A stretch of 60,531 bases of DNA from a virus. Shown in pieces: positions 1-6,937 of this stretch; the stretch's first letter is position 1, and the number at the start of each line of letters is the position of its first letter. The position numbers and the translations under genes were made by a program. The DNA lies in the IMG/VR virus record IMGVR_UViG_3300005294_000016, positions 1 through 60,531 of that record. One strand, given 5' to 3'. The notes under the pieces are model-generated. The model saw only the letters and a program-made list of their open reading frames with translations. It searched no databases and was not told where the DNA came from.

Positions 1-125
1 GTGGTAATTCTGGTGTCGGGTAGGCGACAGAACACTTGGCGAATCCGTGTTTTCCCTGGACCCTGGTCTTGCACCGGTCACAGCGACCGGACAGGAGAGA
101 GGAAGTGGTGGGGATGGGGACGGTG
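1..125. repeat. Inverted repeat B, left copy (promoter, leader and start)
   Basis: Bases 1-125 are the exact reverse complement of 7801-7925; the first mismatch is at base 126 against 7800. The match runs right up to base 1, so the true repeat may extend beyond the window. It holds a dyad operator (14-29), a purine-rich ribosome-binding region (AGGAGAGAGGA at 93-103) and the start codon used by the first gene. The partner copy does the same for the leftward operon starting at 7812, so both operons share 5' leader and first codons. Confidence 0.97.
14..29. promoter_or_regulatory. Dyad operator TGTC-N3-TACCCGACA (copy in repeat B)
   Basis: On the minus strand this reads TGTCGCCTACCCGACA, with arms TGTCG/CGACA. 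The same 16-mer is at 7897-7912, and close relatives are at 3994-4009 (TGTCAGATACCCGACA) and 4192-4207 (TGTCAGCTACCCGACA). Position upstream of early operons suggests a phage repressor or activator site; the binding protein is unknown. Confidence 0.55.
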
Positions 126-884
126 GAGCACAAGCTCAGCAAGGCACAGCGGGAAGCAATCGTGGCCATGGGTGACATGGGCATCATCCGTAGCAACCTT
201 GGTGGCGCCATGGGTGTTGACCTAGAGTGCCCCCCGGTAAACGGGCGTACCCTAGCGGTACTTGAACGCGAGGGTTACGCAATCCGCATCGGTCACGGAC
301 CGTGGCGCCTACGGCTTAAGGGTGTTCGGGAGTACGACCGACTGACCGGACACACTGCGGACAACGCGAACAAGGGTGCGGTGGACCCGATCGACGCGAC
401 CCCGGTTGAGTCGCCTCAGGTAGTGAAGGACTGTTTCGGCCGTGACGCCCTGGTGGTCACGGTTGATGGGCGCACCTACACCGTTACGTCCGTGGACGAG
501 TTCGGAGCCATCCGTACCGCCGAGGGTGCCACGGTCAACCCTGGCATGGTTGCCGAGCTTGACGCGGCGGTGTTCCAGTCGGGTCTGTGGGCTTTCGCCC
601 GCAAGGTGTCCTCCTCGTGTCAGGCACCTGCCGGAGCCGCCGATGAGATCAGCAACCTATCCCCGGGCGCGATCGAGATGCTTGGGGAGCTTGTGTTCGC
701 CGACCTCCGTGCCCGTGGGTACGACATCGTTGGCGTTGCGGCACCTGTCCCGACTGCCCAGGACGTCTCGGCGATGGTGGGCGACCCGGTGGGCTGGTTC
801 GCTGGTCTGATCGCTGCGCCGATCCGCACGAAGCTTGCGAAGCGTAAGCGGAAGGCGGGTAAGCGTCATGCGTTCGCGCGCTGA
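114..884 (+). CDS. Hypothetical early protein, first gene of rightward operon
   Basis: 256 aa from ATG 114, about ten bases after GAGGA; GTG codons at 105 and 108 and an upstream ATG at 36 are in frame, but 36 lacks a ribosome site. The residues up to MGTV are encoded inside repeat B and shared with the protein starting at 7812. The N-terminal part (MGTVEHKLSKAQREAIVAMG) looks helical and could be a winged-helix DNA-binding unit, but I do not recognise the family. Early position suggests host takeover or regulation; this is inference only. Confidence 0.75.
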   Translation: MGTVEHKLSKAQREAIVAMGDMGIIRSNLGGAMGVDLECPPVNGRTLAVLEREGYAIRIGHGPWRLRLKGVREYDRLTGHTADNANKGAVDPIDATPVESPQVVKDCFGRDALVVTVDGRTYTVTSVDEFGAIRTAEGATVNPGMVAELDAAVFQSGLWAFARKVSSSCQAPAGAADEISNLSPGAIEMLGELVFADLRARGYDIVGVAAPVPTAQDVSAMVGDPVGWFAGLIAAPIRTKLAKRKRKAGKRHAFAR

Positions 885-1017
885 TTGGGAGCGGTGGGAG
901 CGGGAGTTCAGGGGTGCTGAGCGGGTGTGGATCACCCGCGATGCGCGTACGCAGACGATTACGGTTTCTGACCAGTACGGCGGTATCGAAATCCGGACGA
1001 TGAAGGGCGGTAAGTGA
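868..1017 (+). CDS. Small hypothetical protein, 49 aa
   Basis: Starts at ATG 868, overlapping the previous stop by 17 bases, with GGAAGG upstream. Short, rich in arginine and tryptophan (MRSRADWERWEREFRGAERV). No domain recognised. The overlap with both neighbours supports translational coupling in the operon. Confidence 0.6.
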   Translation: MRSRADWERWEREFRGAERVWITRDARTQTITVSDQYGGIEIRTMKGGK

Positions 1018-1019
1018 TC

Positions 1020-1265
1020 ATGGGAACTGTCCAGTACGTGCACAGGTGCGGGAATGGTCTCGGCGTGTCCGTGATCCCCGACCGTGAGCTATACGAGATC
1101 GCGGTGATCCACTTCTACGGGCCGGGGGATGACGATTTCGATCTGATCTATGACACGCCGATCACGGGCGATGTCCTTCGGGGACTGACGGTAGGAGAGG
1201 TCAACGAGGTCATTCGGCGCGTTGCGGAGCTTCCGCACCGTCCTTACGCACTGGAGAGTGAGTGA
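1020..1265 (+). CDS. Hypothetical protein, 81 aa
   Basis: Starts at ATG 1020 in the junction GTGATCATG, immediately after the previous TGA; a GTG at 1014 is an alternative start. Mixed alpha/beta, acidic centre (GPGDDDFDLIYD). The same GTGATCATGGG junction recurs at the next gene. No family recognised. Confidence 0.7.
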   Translation: MGTVQYVHRCGNGLGVSVIPDRELYEIAVIHFYGPGDDDFDLIYDTPITGDVLRGLTVGEVNEVIRRVAELPHRPYALESE

Positions 1266-1267
1266 TC

Positions 1268-1609
1268 ATGGGTAAGCGTTACGCGGCCGAGATCGAGTAC
1301 GTCAAGGGCGCGTACATGATCGACCTTACGGATGCCCTTTACGACGCGGGACACCCCGACGCTGACCAGGCGTACGCGGTCATGATGATCACAAAGAACA
1401 TGCTGGCCATGCGTGCCGAGATGGCACGTGACATTGCGTACATCGCCAAGTATTCGGCCCTCGCAGTCAGCGAGCCGGACAGTCTCCTGTCGTCGACGTT
1501 CGCCAGCGTCCAGAACACCTACTCAAGGCACGAGACAGCGGCCGCTGTGTGGCGTGAAGCGCTTGACTTTGCCGTCCTCCCGATTCAGCGAAAGAAGGTC
1601 CTGCCATGA
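1268..1609 (+). CDS. Hypothetical helical protein, 113 aa
   Basis: ATG 1268 follows the previous stop in the same GTGATCATGGG arrangement. The sequence is rich in Ala and Met, predicted helical in the middle (residues about 30-60). No recognised family. It overlaps the next gene by ATGA. Confidence 0.7.
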   Translation: MGKRYAAEIEYVKGAYMIDLTDALYDAGHPDADQAYAVMMITKNMLAMRAEMARDIAYIAKYSALAVSEPDSLLSSTFASVQNTYSRHETAAAVWREALDFAVLPIQRKKVLP

Positions 1610-1830
1610 GTTACGAAATGCTGCGCATGCTGGCGTCGGGCACCCTCGTTGCCTTGATCTACGGGGTCGGAATCGTGATCGCCGTGGGCATCAACGGCGG
1701 TCCCGTGATCGGTCCCGCACTGGCGGGGATCACCGCTCCGGTACGCCGTCCCAACCGGTCCACGGGACGTCACCGGGCGTCGGGGACGGCTAAGCGCATT
1801 CACGTGTTCGGGGGTGCCCATCGTGCCTGA
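1606..1830 (+). CDS. Small membrane protein, 74 aa
   Basis: One hydrophobic segment at about residues 9-38 (LASGTLVALIYGVGIVIAVG) followed by a basic tail. ATGA overlap with the upstream gene. Probably an inner-membrane protein of the early operon; role unknown. Confidence 0.65.
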   Translation: MSYEMLRMLASGTLVALIYGVGIVIAVGINGGPVIGPALAGITAPVRRPNRSTGRHRASGTAKRIHVFGGAHRA

Positions 1831-2236
1831 GGAGCTTCCCCCGGTGGCTGAGTGCGTCACTCAGGTGTACTCCGATGACCAGGGAGGGTGGTGGCGCTAC
1901 TGCCTCACGTGTGATGACGGATCCAACAAGCACCGCCGTCACATCCGGGGACGCCAGGGTGAGAAGGACGCCCTGGTGTCGGCCCGCGATCACGCGGAAG
2001 CTAAGCGCAAGTACCGGATCATGTTGCGCGATTGGTTCATGTGGCGTGACGCGGTGATCGAAGCTACGGGCACCGGGGATTGGGATGCGTTCCTTGAGTT
2101 GGGACGCCAGCGTTTCCCGCGCAACTGGGCACCGGAACCGGTACAGGGTGCCGCCGAACGCGCCGAACGGATGCGTTTCGTTCACGAGCAGTACACAGCG
2201 ATTCGAGAGAGGGACACTCGGCAATGGAGATCCTGA
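1814..2236 (+). CDS. Hypothetical protein, 140 aa
   Basis: Starts at GTG 1814 or GTG 1823; the two genes overlap by up to 17 bases. The N-terminal part has a CLTCDD motif, then a long charged helical region (residues 45-140). A CxxC without a second pair is seen, so zinc binding is uncertain. Family not recognised. Confidence 0.65.
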   Translation: MPIVPEELPPVAECVTQVYSDDQGGWWRYCLTCDDGSNKHRRHIRGRQGEKDALVSARDHAEAKRKYRIMLRDWFMWRDAVIEATGTGDWDAFLELGRQRFPRNWAPEPVQGAAERAERMRFVHEQYTAIRERDTRQWRS

Positions 2237-2676
2237 GTTGTGCCACGTGCGGACAGTTGGCGTTCCGTGGGCACGAGCACATGAAGCCCACGACGGTGCC
2301 CGGTACACACTGGGTTGACGCGTTCATGGCTTCGCGTGACTGCGGTTGGTCGCATGGTTGGGAGGTGCTGGGCATCGTTGAGCCGGGGGTGTTGGTGCAT
2401 CTGGCGTTGTCGACGGTGCTGCGTCACGGAAGCATCGAAGCTTGGCGACGTGACGGCATTCACGTGGTGCAAGCCAGCCTCGGATACGGGAACCGTGTCC
2501 ATACCCGTCATCGGGTGGGCTGGCCTCTGCGAGTCCTTGACGGTCACGACATCACGCCGGAGGGTTTGACGCTGGCAAGGCATCTGGCCAAGCATTCGGC
2601 GTCACAGATCAACCGTACGGACGTGGCGTACGTGTGGCGTCAGGCTGCCGGACTGTTGGGTGTCACGCTTCCGTGA
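2224..2676 (+). CDS. Hypothetical protein with N-terminal CxxC, 150 aa
   Basis: ATG 2224 lies 13 bases before the upstream stop. It opens MEILSCATCGQLAF with a possible zinc-binding CxxC and a second cysteine-histidine area near residues 39-45. The C-terminal half is mixed helix/strand. No family recognised. Confidence 0.65.
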   Translation: MEILSCATCGQLAFRGHEHMKPTTVPGTHWVDAFMASRDCGWSHGWEVLGIVEPGVLVHLALSTVLRHGSIEAWRRDGIHVVQASLGYGNRVHTRHRVGWPLRVLDGHDITPEGLTLARHLAKHSASQINRTDVAYVWRQAAGLLGVTLP

Positions 2677-2867
2677 CGTTGCGGTGCTGGCAATGGCCGC
2701 TGTGCTGGTCCGCACCCAAGGTCGTTCACGGGGTCCGTGGACACCACGGGTACGGTTCGTGCCCTGATCATGCGGCGGCGCTGGTTAGGGCATTGTTGGA
2801 CACTCGCCCGTCAAGAGGACTGGTGAGTGAGGGGATCGAGAAAGGTGCGAATGATGGGCCTGTCTGA
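2673..2867 (+). CDS. Small Cys/His-rich protein, 64 aa
   Basis: GTG 2673 overlaps the upstream stop as GTGA, the junction type used widely here. The protein has several Cys and His residues (HGVRGHHGYGSCPDH) and might bind zinc. An upstream ATG at 2634 is in frame but would give a 43-base overlap. Confidence 0.5.
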   Translation: MTLRCWQWPLCWSAPKVVHGVRGHHGYGSCPDHAAALVRALLDTRPSRGLVSEGIEKGANDGPV

Positions 2868-3117
2868 GAACACGCGCGGCAACCAGTCTTCGGGGGGTGG
2901 TGTGGTTGCGTTGATCATGGCGTGTCTCGCCGTCGTGATCATCTTGTTGGTGATGCAGAACCACCGGGCACAGAACACCCCGACGCCGGTACCGTCCCCC
3001 TCCGTCTCGTTGTCGGCGACGTCGGAGGATGACGCATCCTGGTCTTGCCGCACCTCCGGCAACGGGCTGTGCGGGGACACGGACGTTTGGGTGTGGGGTA
3101 TCCGCTCGTTCGCGTGA
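2851..3117 (+). CDS. Single-pass membrane protein, 88 aa
   Basis: Starts at ATG 2851 or 2854 after GAGAAAGG. One transmembrane helix at about residues 18-35, then a Pro/Ser/Thr-rich linker and a Cys-containing C-terminal part (CRTSGNGLCGD), as in exported or periplasmic-side proteins. Last gene of the first rightward operon, followed by a strong terminator. Confidence 0.65.
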   Translation: MMGLSENTRGNQSSGGGVVALIMACLAVVIILLVMQNHRAQNTPTPVPSPSVSLSATSEDDASWSCRTSGNGLCGDTDVWVWGIRSFA

Positions 3118-3129
3118 CCAGCACTTCAA

Positions 3130-3163
3130 GGCACCCCTGGGCACGTAGCCCAGGGGTGCCTTT
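3130..3163 (+). terminator. Intrinsic terminator of first rightward operon
   Basis: 13-bp perfect stem (GGCACCCCTGGGC / GCCCAGGGGTGCC) with a 5-base loop followed by TTTCTG, 12 bases after the last stop codon. Confidence 0.9.
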
Positions 3164-3279
3164 CTGTGTGCTGTCTGAGTCCGTGGGCTTCCGTTGTTGC
3201 CGGGGGGTACCTCGGGTATGGGTACGGAAAAATCTTGGCTCAGTTTGGCTCTCAGGGCGTTTTCGCAGGTCAAGGGCAC

Positions 3280-3293
3280 GGAAAGCGCTTTCC
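3280..3293. promoter_or_regulatory. LacI/GalR-type palindrome GGAAAGCGCTTTCC, copy 1
   Basis: Perfect 14-bp palindrome with the central CG typical of LacI/GalR operators. A second identical copy is at 3628-3641, just upstream of the HTH gene. Binding factor not known. Confidence 0.6.
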
Positions 3294-3310
3294 CCGATAT
3301 CCCATGATCA

Positions 3311-3324
3311 TGGGAGCGCTCCCA
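3311..3324. promoter_or_regulatory. Perfect CebR-box palindrome TGGGAGCGCTCCCA
   Basis: This 14-bp palindrome equals the known operator of the Streptomyces cellobiose/cellulose repressor CebR (LacI family). It is embedded in overlapping palindromes: CCCATGATCATGGG (3301-3314) on the left and CCCATGGG (3321-3328) on the right, sharing arms. Host repressor binding, decoy or coincidence cannot be told from sequence. Confidence 0.6.
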
Positions 3325-3340
3325 TGGGTAGCATGGGAAA

Positions 3341-3366
3341 ACCCCCGACCCATGCAGGCCGGGGGT
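3341..3366 (-). terminator. Terminator of the leftward HTH operon
   Basis: Stem ACCCCCG/CGGGGGT (3341-3347 with 3360-3366), followed on the minus strand by TTTT. It lies 14 bases after the stop of the HTH gene. Confidence 0.8.
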
Positions 3367-3379
3367 CAGGGAGTGCTGA

Positions 3380-3610
3380 TCACATGCCCCCGTGTCCGCC
3401 CTGGGGATTCCAGCGGTGTCGGTCGTACCAGCGGATCACGTCCGCCATGATCCAAATGGGTCCACTGGACACCTCCGCCCAGGGCGCCGGGAAGTCGGGG
3501 TAGCGCTTGCGCCAATTGGACACGGTCGCTCCGGTGACATGGAAGAAGCTCGCGATGTCTCCGGCGCCCGCAATGTCACGGGGCCGGGCGGTACGGTTGG
3601 CCTGACTCAT
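3380..3610 (-). CDS. Small HTH DNA-binding protein (AlpA/MerR-like), 76 aa
   Basis: Contains a helix-turn-helix of the AlpA/MerR or HTH_17 kind: AGDIASFFHVTGATVSNWRKR (about residues 15-35) followed by a proline-rich wing. Excellent ribosome site GGGAGGAAAG before ATG 3610. The palindrome GGAAAGCGCTTTCC lies 18 bp upstream of its start, which suggests autoregulation. Likely an excisionase-like or regulatory protein; no integrase is present, so a transcriptional role is more likely. Confidence 0.75.
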   Translation of the reverse strand: MSQANRTARPRDIAGAGDIASFFHVTGATVSNWRKRYPDFPAPWAEVSSGPIWIMADVIRWYDRHRWNPQGGHGGM

Positions 3611-3627
3611 GATCTTCTTTCCTCCCT

Positions 3628-3641
3628 GGAAAGCGCTTTCC
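3628..3641. promoter_or_regulatory. LacI/GalR-type palindrome GGAAAGCGCTTTCC, copy 2
   Basis: Identical to 3280-3293, placed immediately upstream of the HTH gene (start 3610) and downstream of the 54-aa gene. The pair brackets the HTH gene, about 350 bp apart, compatible with looping by a multimeric repressor. Confidence 0.6.
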
Positions 3642-3665
3642 GGTGTCTTGACCTTGGGAATGGGC

Positions 3666-3685
3666 GGGACCCCTGCCGGGGTCCC
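3666..3685 (-). terminator. Hairpin between the 54-aa gene and the HTH gene
   Basis: 8-bp perfect stem GGGACCCC/GGGGTCCC with a 4-base loop. No T-run follows on either strand, so it is a weak terminator, attenuator or processing stem. Confidence 0.5.
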
Positions 3686-3693
3686 CGTGGTGT

Positions 3694-3858
3694 TCAGCGG
3701 GTCAGGTTCGCCAGCGTCACCTTGATTTCGTTGATCTTGCGCTCAGTCTGCGCCCGGAGGGGGTGGCCTTCGGGGCAGTCGATGATCAGTGCCTCCATGA
3801 GCTCTCGCGCATCGGCGAGCTTGTCGAGCAGGTCCCGCTCAATCTCCGTGTTCGTCAT
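3694..3858 (-). CDS. Small acidic helical protein, 54 aa
   Basis: ATG 3858 preceded by GGAGAGAGGA; the protein begins MTNTEIERDLLDKLADAREL and is almost all helix, ending NLTR. One coiled-coil-like helix pair around a CPEG turn. It shares the promoter at 3904-3932 with the HTH gene downstream. Possibly a partner or modulator of that protein; function unknown. Confidence 0.7.
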   Translation of the reverse strand: MTNTEIERDLLDKLADARELMEALIIDCPEGHPLRAQTERKINEIKVTLANLTR

Positions 3859-3903
3859 GTCCGTGATCCTCTCTCCTGGCGGGCTTCCTGCCCTCCTGTG
3901 AAC

Positions 3904-3932
3904 AGTCTACACGAGTCAACCCCCTATGCCAA
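3904..3932 (-). promoter_or_regulatory. Sigma-70-type promoter of the HTH operon
   Basis: On the minus strand TTGGCA, a 17-base spacer, TAGACT; about 46 bp before the ATG at 3858. Strong match to the housekeeping consensus. Confidence 0.75.
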
Positions 3933-3993
3933 CTGGGAAAACGGAGATCACGAGCCCGTGACCAGGACAAACGTAGACGTCCAAAAATTCCAG

Positions 3994-4009
3994 TGTCAGA
4001 TACCCGACA
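3994..4009. promoter_or_regulatory. Dyad operator TGTCAGATACCCGACA
   Basis: Shares 14 of 16 bases with the operator in repeats B (14-29 and 7897-7912). About 60 bp upstream of the promoter at 3904-3932. Confidence 0.55.
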
Positions 4010-4191
4010 GAACTGTGTTCACATGGCCCGGTGGCTGGGAGGCGCCCTCAGATCCACGCAGGCGCATCGGACCCCCGTTTGCACCCAGGGACACCGGGGA
4101 TGCCGTGATCATGCGCCTACGGCGTTTCCGCAGGTCAGAAGCCATGGCCAAAACGGACACAAGGGATACCGGGCCGGTCGGCAAGCCAAGT

Positions 4192-4207
4192 GTCAGCTAC
4201 CCGACAA
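4192..4207. promoter_or_regulatory. Dyad operator TGTCAGCTACCCGACA
   Basis: Differs by one base from the copy at 3994-4009, 198 bp away, in the same non-coding region. Confidence 0.55.
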
Positions 4208-4281
4208 AACCAGACGACACAGCATCCTAGGAAGCCAGTCAGCAAGCATCCCAGCATCCTAGGATGCCATCCCTGACCAGG

Positions 4282-4317
4282 AAAAAGCCCAGGATGATCA
4301 TGTCACCCTGGGCTTTT
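4282..4317. terminator. Bidirectional terminator
   Basis: Stem GCCCAGG/CCTGGGC (4287-4313) with A-run before and TTTT after, so functional on both strands. It closes the leftward operon 7812-4329. Confidence 0.8.
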
Positions 4318-4328
4318 CGCTCACTCGG

Positions 4329-4499
4329 CTAGGACAGCCGTTCCGGATCCTCCCGCAGTTGCCGGGCAACCCTGGACACAGCCCACCGGATAGCCCCAGC
4401 ACGCGACATCCGAACCCCGGTAGCCTCCGACAGCATCCGTGCCACCTCCTGAACCTCCCGTTCCTCTGCCTCCGTCACGTCAAGATGCCACGTTGCCAC
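4329..4499 (-). CDS. Ribbon-helix-helix-like small protein, 56 aa
   Basis: Start taken at GTG 4499, which overlaps the upstream stop by 20 bases; an ATG at 4538 or 4553 is possible. A short strand (VATWHLDVTEAE) followed by two helices with TGVRMSRAGAIRWAVSRVAR resembles RHH DNA-binding proteins. Last gene of the operon. Confidence 0.6.
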   Translation of the reverse strand: MATWHLDVTEAEEREVQEVARMLSEATGVRMSRAGAIRWAVSRVARQLREDPERLS

Positions 4500-4863
4500 C
4501 AGGCACCCCCGCACGCTCGCAGTGTTCACACTCGTCATTGGGATCCCAGCCATCCGACCGGCAGGCGGGAACCAGGGACAGTTCCCCCATGTCCCATGAC
4601 CAGTACAGGCCCGACTCGGTCACGGACTGAAGATGATTCGTGGCCGCGTCGCACAGTTCGTGCACGTAATCGAACTCACTGAAGGTCAGTTCGGGCACGT
4701 CGCGCCGGAAACGGTCCACGATGTCGTGTTCGCTGTCTTCCATGGTGAACCCGTGGGCTTCCGCGAGGTCGATTGCGCGGTACTCGTTGTGCCAGCCCAT
4801 GTGACCGCTGAGGTAGCAGCCGGTATCGGCATCCGTGAAAACGATCTTCGATTCTTCCGTCAT
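4480..4863 (-). CDS. Hypothetical acidic protein, 127 aa
   Basis: ATG 4863 after GGGAGGAGG. Contains two tryptophan-rich stretches and a C-terminal CEHCERAG that could bind metal. Highly acidic (DVPELTFSEFDYVHELCD). No recognised family. Confidence 0.7.
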   Translation of the reverse strand: MTEESKIVFTDADTGCYLSGHMGWHNEYRAIDLAEAHGFTMEDSEHDIVDRFRRDVPELTFSEFDYVHELCDAATNHLQSVTESGLYWSWDMGELSLVPACRSDGWDPNDECEHCERAGVPGGNVAS

Positions 4864-5294
4864 GCCCGTGCCTCCTCCCATGCGTCCACCAGCGCGTGAC
4901 AGAGCCGGTCGGCTATCTGATACAGGGCAATGGCCGCAGCCTCAGTGAGATCCTTCGGCCATTCCTCGCTGAACTCTGGCTCTTCCTGCCACGCCCCGAG
5001 GTCCGTGAACTGACGCCACCGCTCGAAGGTGTAGACGCTCGGGGCATCGTCGGCAATCTCGTGAAGCTGTCCCCTGTCGTTCCTGTCATCCTCGGTGATG
5101 TAGCCGCCCCGGATGCCCTCAACCACAGCATCCCGAACACGGGACAGGAACAGTGCCCCCGGTGTCCAACGCTTACGGTGCCGCGAACGTCCCTCGTCAG
5201 GTTCCGAGCAGCCTGCCAGTCTGGCAAGCTCGTAGGGATTGAGGGTCGTCAGGGCACGGATGCCCCTGACCGGCTTGATGCGCGTTTTGGCCAT
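4860..5294 (-). CDS. Hypothetical protein, 144 aa
   Basis: Overlaps its downstream neighbour by ATGA. Basic N-terminus (MAKTRIKPVRGIRALTTLNP) and acidic helical C-terminal half. No domain recognised. Confidence 0.7.
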   Translation of the reverse strand: MAKTRIKPVRGIRALTTLNPYELARLAGCSEPDEGRSRHRKRWTPGALFLSRVRDAVVEGIRGGYITEDDRNDRGQLHEIADDAPSVYTFERWRQFTDLGAWQEEPEFSEEWPKDLTEAAAIALYQIADRLCHALVDAWEEARA

Positions 5295-5297
5295 GGT

Positions 5298-6053
5298 CTA
5301 GTCCACTCCACTCTCGTTGATCGCCATCTGTCCGGGGGCCACGTGGCCCCCGATTTTCGCGCCCTCGTTGACCAGGACGGGCGCGAAATCCCGTGCCCTG
5401 TCTGCGATGTCCCCCCACACCACTTCCAAGCCGTTGTGCTCCGGATAGTTGCCGAACGCGCCAGCTGACATAGCCTCCCAGAAGAGGTCCTGTACCGTCG
5501 TGTCCCCGATGTAATCCCAGACATCGGCAGCCGGAGTGTCTTCCAACTCATGCCGAAGATCCCAAGCCATGTACCCCCAGGACTCTCCGATCTCGTCATG
5601 CTCCAGGGACGACATGTCGTCCTCATCGAAGACCGGGTACTCGGTCGCCAGCTTGCACAGGATATCCAGTAGGTCAGGACCGCACTCGGCATCCTCGGTG
5701 AACCACGTGCAGAAGACCCCCAGGGAGTCGACGTTCACATACGACACGTCCACCCATGGCACCTGCGGGAAGTCACGTCGCAGTGACCGATAGTTGGACC
5801 GGTGGACCGTGGACGTCTGCCCGTAGGCGTCCCTACCCCGGGCGACATTGCCTAGGCACACGTACGGGCGGAAGCGCGGGTTGTCGTAGGTGCCCGGGGT
5901 GGCCGAAACCTTGGGAACCCAGGATTGGGTCTCCCACTCCACCCATGTCGGAGGCAGATAGCCACGGTTGGCGGCGTCTGCCGGATCAGCCCAGCCCAGA
6001 TCGAAACTGGCGCCGCGTAGGCGCGTGATCACTTCGTCGAGTGTCAGGGTCAC
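5298..6053 (-). CDS. Hypothetical acidic protein, 251 aa
   Basis: Largest protein of this leftward arm, strongly acidic, tryptophan- and aspartate-rich (DEDDMSSLEHDEIGESWGYM). Such acidic early proteins sometimes act as DNA mimics, but nothing here proves it. ATGA junction with the upstream gene. Confidence 0.7.
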   Translation of the reverse strand: MTLTLDEVITRLRGASFDLGWADPADAANRGYLPPTWVEWETQSWVPKVSATPGTYDNPRFRPYVCLGNVARGRDAYGQTSTVHRSNYRSLRRDFPQVPWVDVSYVNVDSLGVFCTWFTEDAECGPDLLDILCKLATEYPVFDEDDMSSLEHDEIGESWGYMAWDLRHELEDTPAADVWDYIGDTTVQDLFWEAMSAGAFGNYPEHNGLEVVWGDIADRARDFAPVLVNEGAKIGGHVAPGQMAINESGVD

Positions 6054-6355
6054 GACAACTCCTTGATCATGCAGTCCACGTACTCATGCGAGAAAAGATC
6101 CTTCATGGAAACCGACACCTCCGGCGACAGGGTGCCGTATTCCATGCCCCAAACGGACTCGTCACGCCCGGTTTCCTCGTCGACGACGACCAGCCCGACA
6201 TATTGCCATTCCTCCCGTTCCCAGGAACGGATCACCTCCGGGGTGTAGCAGTCGAAGTCAGTGGGCTGGTTGAGACTGTCGGCGTACACCTTGACCGTGA
6301 ACGCCCGACCGTCACGGATGATCGCCTTCGCATCAATCAAGGTCACAGAACCCAC
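6050..6355 (-). CDS. Hypothetical protein, 101 aa
   Basis: Beta-rich N-terminal half (MGSVTLIDAKAIIRDGRAFT), helical acidic end. ATGA overlap with the next gene. Unrecognised. Confidence 0.7.
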   Translation of the reverse strand: MGSVTLIDAKAIIRDGRAFTVKVYADSLNQPTDFDCYTPEVIRSWEREEWQYVGLVVVDEETGRDESVWGMEYGTLSPEVSVSMKDLFSHEYVDCMIKELS

Positions 6356-6534
6356 CCACGATCGACGTCGTAGCGCGCGTCACAGTCGTCACAGGTGACC
6401 GATGGGATTCCCCGATCACGGCGCATGCGGGCCACCGTATCCAAATCTTCCGGATGCACGTGCATCATGCCCGCAACCGGAGTGTGCCCGTAGGTCACAC
6501 AGTACGGCTCGAAATCGATGTCCGGAATGTTCAT
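6343..6534 (-). CDS. Small zinc-ribbon-like protein, 63 aa
   Basis: ATG 6534 overlaps the upstream stop. C-terminal VTCDDCDARYD plus upstream HVHPEDL gives a possible CxxC/His metal site. Unrecognised family. Confidence 0.6.
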   Translation of the reverse strand: MNIPDIDFEPYCVTYGHTPVAGMMHVHPEDLDTVARMRRDRGIPSVTCDDCDARYDVDRGWVL

Positions 6535-6731
6535 CACTTCACGTCCCTCCAACCCTCAACGCCGTCCGCACCCCAACCGTAGACGGCCGTGGTCCCGTCA
6601 TCCTTGCTGAGATCCCGACGTTCCGCGCTCCAGCCGTTCGGGCTGGCGTTCGGCCGCAGACGGCTCTTGTCGTTCGCATCCGTATAGTCCGGCATGCGAC
6701 CGTCGTCACCCTTGCTCTTTGCCACGATCAT
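6534..6731 (-). CDS. Small hypothetical protein, 65 aa
   Basis: Polar, Asp- and Arg-rich, no hydrophobic core; likely disordered. Overlaps both neighbours by a few bases. Confidence 0.6.
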   Translation of the reverse strand: MIVAKSKGDDGRMPDYTDANDKSRLRPNASPNGWSAERRDLSKDDGTTAVYGWGADGVEGWRDVK

Positions 6732-6937
6732 TTCCCTTTCTCGTGAAACTCGACATCCCCGGACACCTCATCGAAACAGGGTGCCATCTGGACATGATTG
6801 CGGAAGTAGCTCCGGACATCGGCTTGGACGTCGTCCGTGCCGTATGTGGTAGCCCAGTCGTCAGGATCGACCGTGACCGTCATGACGATTCGGACCTTCA
6901 CCGGTTTACGCACCCCAACCCCTACCCTCTCGCGCAC
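6728..6937 (-). CDS. Small hypothetical protein, 69 aa
   Basis: GTG 6937 start, with an internal GTG at 6901 as an alternative. Beta strand VKVRIVMTVTVDPDDW followed by helix with DVQADVRSYFRNHV, an alpha/beta small domain. Unrecognised. Confidence 0.6.
   Translation of the reverse strand: MRERVGVGVRKPVKVRIVMTVTVDPDDWATTYGTDDVQADVRSYFRNHVQMAPCFDEVSGDVEFHEKGK

Larger units (their letters stand above)
3164..3340. promoter_or_regulatory. Non-coding regulatory stretch with nested palindromes
   Basis: No gene is evident. It carries a GTTTTCGCAGGTCA copy of a motif found at 4124 and 9653, the palindrome GGAAAGCGCTTTCC at 3280-3293, and a chain of overlapping palindromes at 3301-3328. It lies between the terminators of convergent operons, an unusual place for operators. 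Confidence 0.6.
3933..4281. promoter_or_regulatory. Non-coding operator region
   Basis: No credible gene in about 350 bp. Contents: two TGTC-N3-TACCCGACA operators (3994-4009, 4192-4207), the motif GTTTCCGCAGGTCAGA (4124-4139, repeated at 9653-9668), and a 14-bp palindrome GCATCCTAGGATGC at 4254-4267 with a half copy at 4222. Base composition is slightly richer in A than neighbouring genes. Confidence 0.6.

Noticed and set aside
1014-1268. GTGATCATG junctions as a regulatory motif
   Set aside because: The repeated TGATCATG is largely explained by overlapping stop and start codons around a palindromic GATC; no other evidence of function.
3380-3610. Excisionase of an integration module
   Set aside because: No integrase, attachment site or partial tRNA copy was found, and palindromes near the gene point to transcription control.
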